Shown in pieces: positions 61,583-64,000 of a stretch of DNA of 64,000 bases. A program made the position numbers and the translations under genes. A model generated the notes under the pieces. That model was not told the DNA's origin, did not search any database, and saw only the letters and a program-made list of their open reading frames with translations. The stretch comes from Lumnitzera littorea. Taxonomy: Eukaryota > Streptophyta > Magnoliopsida > Myrtales > Combretaceae. The stretch is taken from contig JAMXBB010000010.1 in assembly GCA_024138015.1 (NCBI GenBank), positions 13,486,661 to 13,550,660 of the forward strand. Direction: 5' to 3'. Each line of letters opens with the position of its first letter. The first letter of the stretch is position 1.

Positions 61583-61933
61583 TTATCGCAATGACAGAAG
61601 ACAAGCCTTACCAAACATAAGTAAATCGTTGATAATGTCATTTATAAGCACATATGCATTTTTGCTACTATTTCTATGTTTACGATTATTCCTTTCCCCC
61701 CAAATATGCCACAGTGTTATAGAAGGAACAAAAACCTTGATATGATTTGAAATATTACCACTCTTGCTTTTCCAAAATTTTAACATTACATCAATGTGTG
61801 AGATAGTAGGAATATGTAATATTCTAAAAAACTTACCAAGACCATTCCAGACTTCCTTTGCATAACTACAACTTAACAAGACATGACTAGCTGACTCACA
61901 ATCTTTTAGACAATTCACACATTGGGAAGCCAT
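61583..61933 (-). pseudogene. LINE ORF2, zf-RVT domain
   Basis: Reads CVNCLKDCESASHVLLSC followed by AKEVWNGLG, the Cys/His cluster of the zf-RVT domain. The spacing of the Cys and His residues is intact. It is separated from the fragments on both sides by stops or frame changes. Confidence 0.88.
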
Positions 61934-61990
61934 TGATCTTCCCTATACACACTATTTATCATTAGTAGGAATAAAAAATCTAAATGCCTT

Positions 61991-62542
61991 CTACATGAAA
62001 AAGGAGATTTTAATAGGAAGAAATTTGTTCCAAAAGAGAGAGTAGTTCAAAGATCCATTAGACTTCTTCCTAACCAAATCCCAGGCATTGGACACTGAAA
62101 ATAAACCATTGGAGGAACCTTTCCAGATGACAGTATCTTTTACTTCATTATTAAGTGATAGGGACACCATCTCTTCTCTAAACTCAATGGGGAGAATTCT
62201 TTGTATTAGTTCCATGTTCCAGTTATTATTAACCCAAAGATCCTTAACTAAAATCCTAGGGAAAGTAATAAGAATCAGTTGAAAGAGGTGACCACGAGGG
62301 TGCCATTGATCAAACCAGAAGCTTACTTCGCCTCTCCCTAACCCATAAAGAATGTGTTTTTCACCCATATCCCTAGCTCTAAGAATTCTTTTCCATAAGG
62401 AAGAAGAGTCCTTAGAAGCTACAATTTCATTTGGGTGCTTCCCTCTCAAATATTTTGAACTGATGAAATCAGAGAAAATTGTCTTTTCATTCCTATATTT
62501 CCACCAAATTTTAATTTCCATTGCTTTTGAGAAATCATTCAT
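61991..62542 (-). pseudogene. LINE ORF2, linker between RT and zf-RVT
   Basis: The frame starts at MNDFSKAMEIKIWWKYRNE and includes FISSKYLRGKHP, SSLWKRI, and SFWFDQWHPRG, all typical of the post-RT part of plant LINE ORF2, and ends within NYSLFWNKFLPIKI. It continues the fragment above in the same direction. Confidence 0.88.
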
Positions 62543-63168
62543 AGATCTAATTCCAATTCCTCCTTTATTCGAGGGGAGGCATAATTTCCCCCATGATGCC
62601 CAATGAGTAGCTTTCGACTCAGAAGAATCCCCCTATAGAAAACTAGCAAACATACTTTCTAGTTTTTTAATGGCCCACTTAGGAGCTTTGAAAGCTTGGA
62701 AGAGATATAATGGGAGTGAAGTTAACACACTTTTTATCAAATAAATCCTTCCCCCAGCAGAAAGCCATAGAGAGGTCTAGTGATTAATCTTATGAGAAAC
62801 TTTTTCAAAAATAGTATTAAAGACTTGATGTTTTTTAGGACCAATCACAAGAGGACAACCTAAATAAACAAGAGGAGGTGAGTGAATATTCATTCCAGAG
62901 ATTGATTTCAGTTTTCTTTTGCTACCAGGTTTAATTTTGTCTGAAATAAGTATAGAACTCTTATGTTTATTGATCTTTTAACCCGAGACCCTTTCATACT
63001 ACATAAGGAAGTTTAGCACCTTAGCAACAGAAGGAGAGGCACCATTCAAAAATAGAATGCAGTCATTAGCAAAACTGAGATGAGAAATCCATAGAAGGGA
63101 GGACGTCCTATATGTAATAGAACCAAATCTATTAAACAGGAAATCAAGCCCCCTAGATAAATATTCTG
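62540..63168 (-). pseudogene. LINE ORF2, RT catalytic box and thumb, broken
   Basis: Similarity continues in the minus strand: ISHLSFANDCILFLNG at about 63045-63090, where the catalytic box reads FAND in place of FADD. SISGMNIHSPPLVYLGCPL follows, then SAGGRIYLIKSVLTSLPLYL near 62700-62760, and GGIGIRSMNDFSKA leading into the next frame. At least four in-frame stops are present. Confidence 0.85.
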
Positions 63169-63999
63169 CTACAATACAAATAGTGAGAGGGAAAGCGGAT
63201 CTCCTTGTCTAAGGCCCCTGGAGGACTGAAAGAATCCAGAACATTGACCATTAACTAGTACTGAAAACCAACTATTACACAAAATTCTCATAACCATATA
63301 AGTAAATTTCCAATGAAAGCCAATACTGTCAAGCATAGAGAAAAGGAAAACCCAATCTATCCTATCATATGCTTTTTCCATATCTAGTTTCATGATGATG
63401 TTACCACCCCAAACTTTACGGTTTAAGTCATACAATAGCTCTTGAGCCAGTAAAATGTTATCAAGAATATTCCTCCCTTTAACAAAACCTGACTGATTAG
63501 GAGAGATAATTTTGGGAAGAATACCACTTAACCTATTGCAGAGAATTTTTAAAAGGATTTTAGAAGATGTATTGCATAAACTGATGGGCCAAAAATCTTT
63601 CCAATGGATGGGATTCGTTGATTTCGGGATTAAAACAATGGTGGTGGCAGTATAGAACCTAAGAAGAGGAAAACCATCATAAAACTCTATTATAGCTTCA
63701 TAAAAATCCTTTCCAATAATCTTCCAGCAATGTTTATAGAACATCCCACCAAAACCATCCGGTCTAGGCTCTGAATCAATTTCTAGATCATTGATAACAT
63801 TAGTAACTTCTTCAAAAGTTAGGGTGATAGTCAGCATCTTATTATCTTCTTCATTAATCATTTTCGACACCCAACTAGGACATTGAAATGAGTCAACTTT
63901 GAGATCTTTTGTTAACAAATTCTTGAAAAAATTTGCAGCAGATGGTCCAAGTTCAACTCCCTCTATCCAATTACCATTGTTGTCTTTAATTTTTGAAAT
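63169..63999 (-). pseudogene. LINE ORF2, reverse transcriptase N-terminal part
   Basis: Open to the window edge. It reads DNNGNWIEG and AANFFKNLL at the start of the RT region, then the RT blocks: PDGFGGMFYKHCW, TTIVLIPKSTNP, WPISLCNTSSKILLKIL, NQSGFVKGRNILDNILLAQE, MKLDMEKAYDRIDW (catalytic Asp), and GLRQGDPLSLSLFVL. The frame ends at a TAG just after this block, before the catalytic DD box. RT would prime on nicked target DNA; this copy is dead because of downstream stops. Confidence 0.9.
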
Positions 64000-64000
64000 T

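Larger units (their letters stand above)
60753..64000 (-). mobile_element. L1-type LINE, decayed, 5' end outside the window
   Basis: A 14 bp T run at 60753-60766 is the poly(A) tail of a minus-strand element. Reading leftward from the right edge come endonuclease-RT linker and RT, thumb/linker, zf-RVT, RNase H, a 3' UTR (about 60767-61048), then poly(A). This order, with an RNase H at the C-terminus, is characteristic of plant L1-clade LINEs. Several stops and frame changes split ORF2. Confidence 0.92.

Overview
The window is nuclear DNA from a flowering plant, probably a eudicot. It is AT-rich, packed with old LTR retrotransposons, and carries an A-type (CYP71-clan) cytochrome P450 with the single phase-0 intron typical of that clan, plus a plant-type nuclear tRNA-Ser. 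I cannot name the species. Only two conventional genes look intact: a CYP92-like P450 (two exons, minus strand, 37911-45643) and a tRNA-Ser(GCU) (minus, 53928-54009). Nearly everything else I can explain is transposable-element sequence in various states of decay.

Layout. 802-7957 is a pol-less (gag-only) copia element of SIRE/Maximus type with ~1.08 kb LTRs. 8443-10922 is a solo LTR. 12905-15185 and 26431-27750 are the two halves of a segmental copy of the P450 region (copy 1); it holds a broken P450 exon 1 (13474-14318) and is split by an 11.2 kb minus-strand LTR element (15186-26430), which itself contains a solo LTR (19940-22522) and a 734 bp insertion. 27850-28466 is a decayed copia RNase H fragment. 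29190-37174 is a decayed Ty3/gypsy element whose 3' LTR is interrupted by a 2.78 kb solo-LTR-like insertion. 37911-45643 is the intact P450, with a degenerate copia element (39402-44335) in its intron. 48405-52430 holds three inverted-repeat, Mutator-like non-autonomous elements in a row, each with a 9-10 bp target duplication. The tRNA-Ser follows, then a hAT-like MITE, two large related LTR-like repeats (55071-60573), and a decayed minus-strand L1-type LINE running off the right edge.

How the parts relate. The two P450 copies have the same orientation and lie ~31 kb apart. Each acts as an empty-site control for insertions in the other: copy 1 shows the uninterrupted site of the intronic copia element, and copy 2 shows the uninterrupted site of the 11.2 kb element. 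Copy 2 kept a full reading frame although its intron grew to 6.2 kb. Copy 1 lost exon 2, its splice donor and its frame.

The most unusual structure is in the gag-only copia element: an exactly periodic array (81 bp period, four units, 5497-5777) in which each unit holds two 14 bp near-palindromes of type ACCGGCNTGCCGGT spaced exactly 24 bp apart. The same motif pair occurs in both LTRs of that element. All similarity statements are by eye; no alignment or database search was run.
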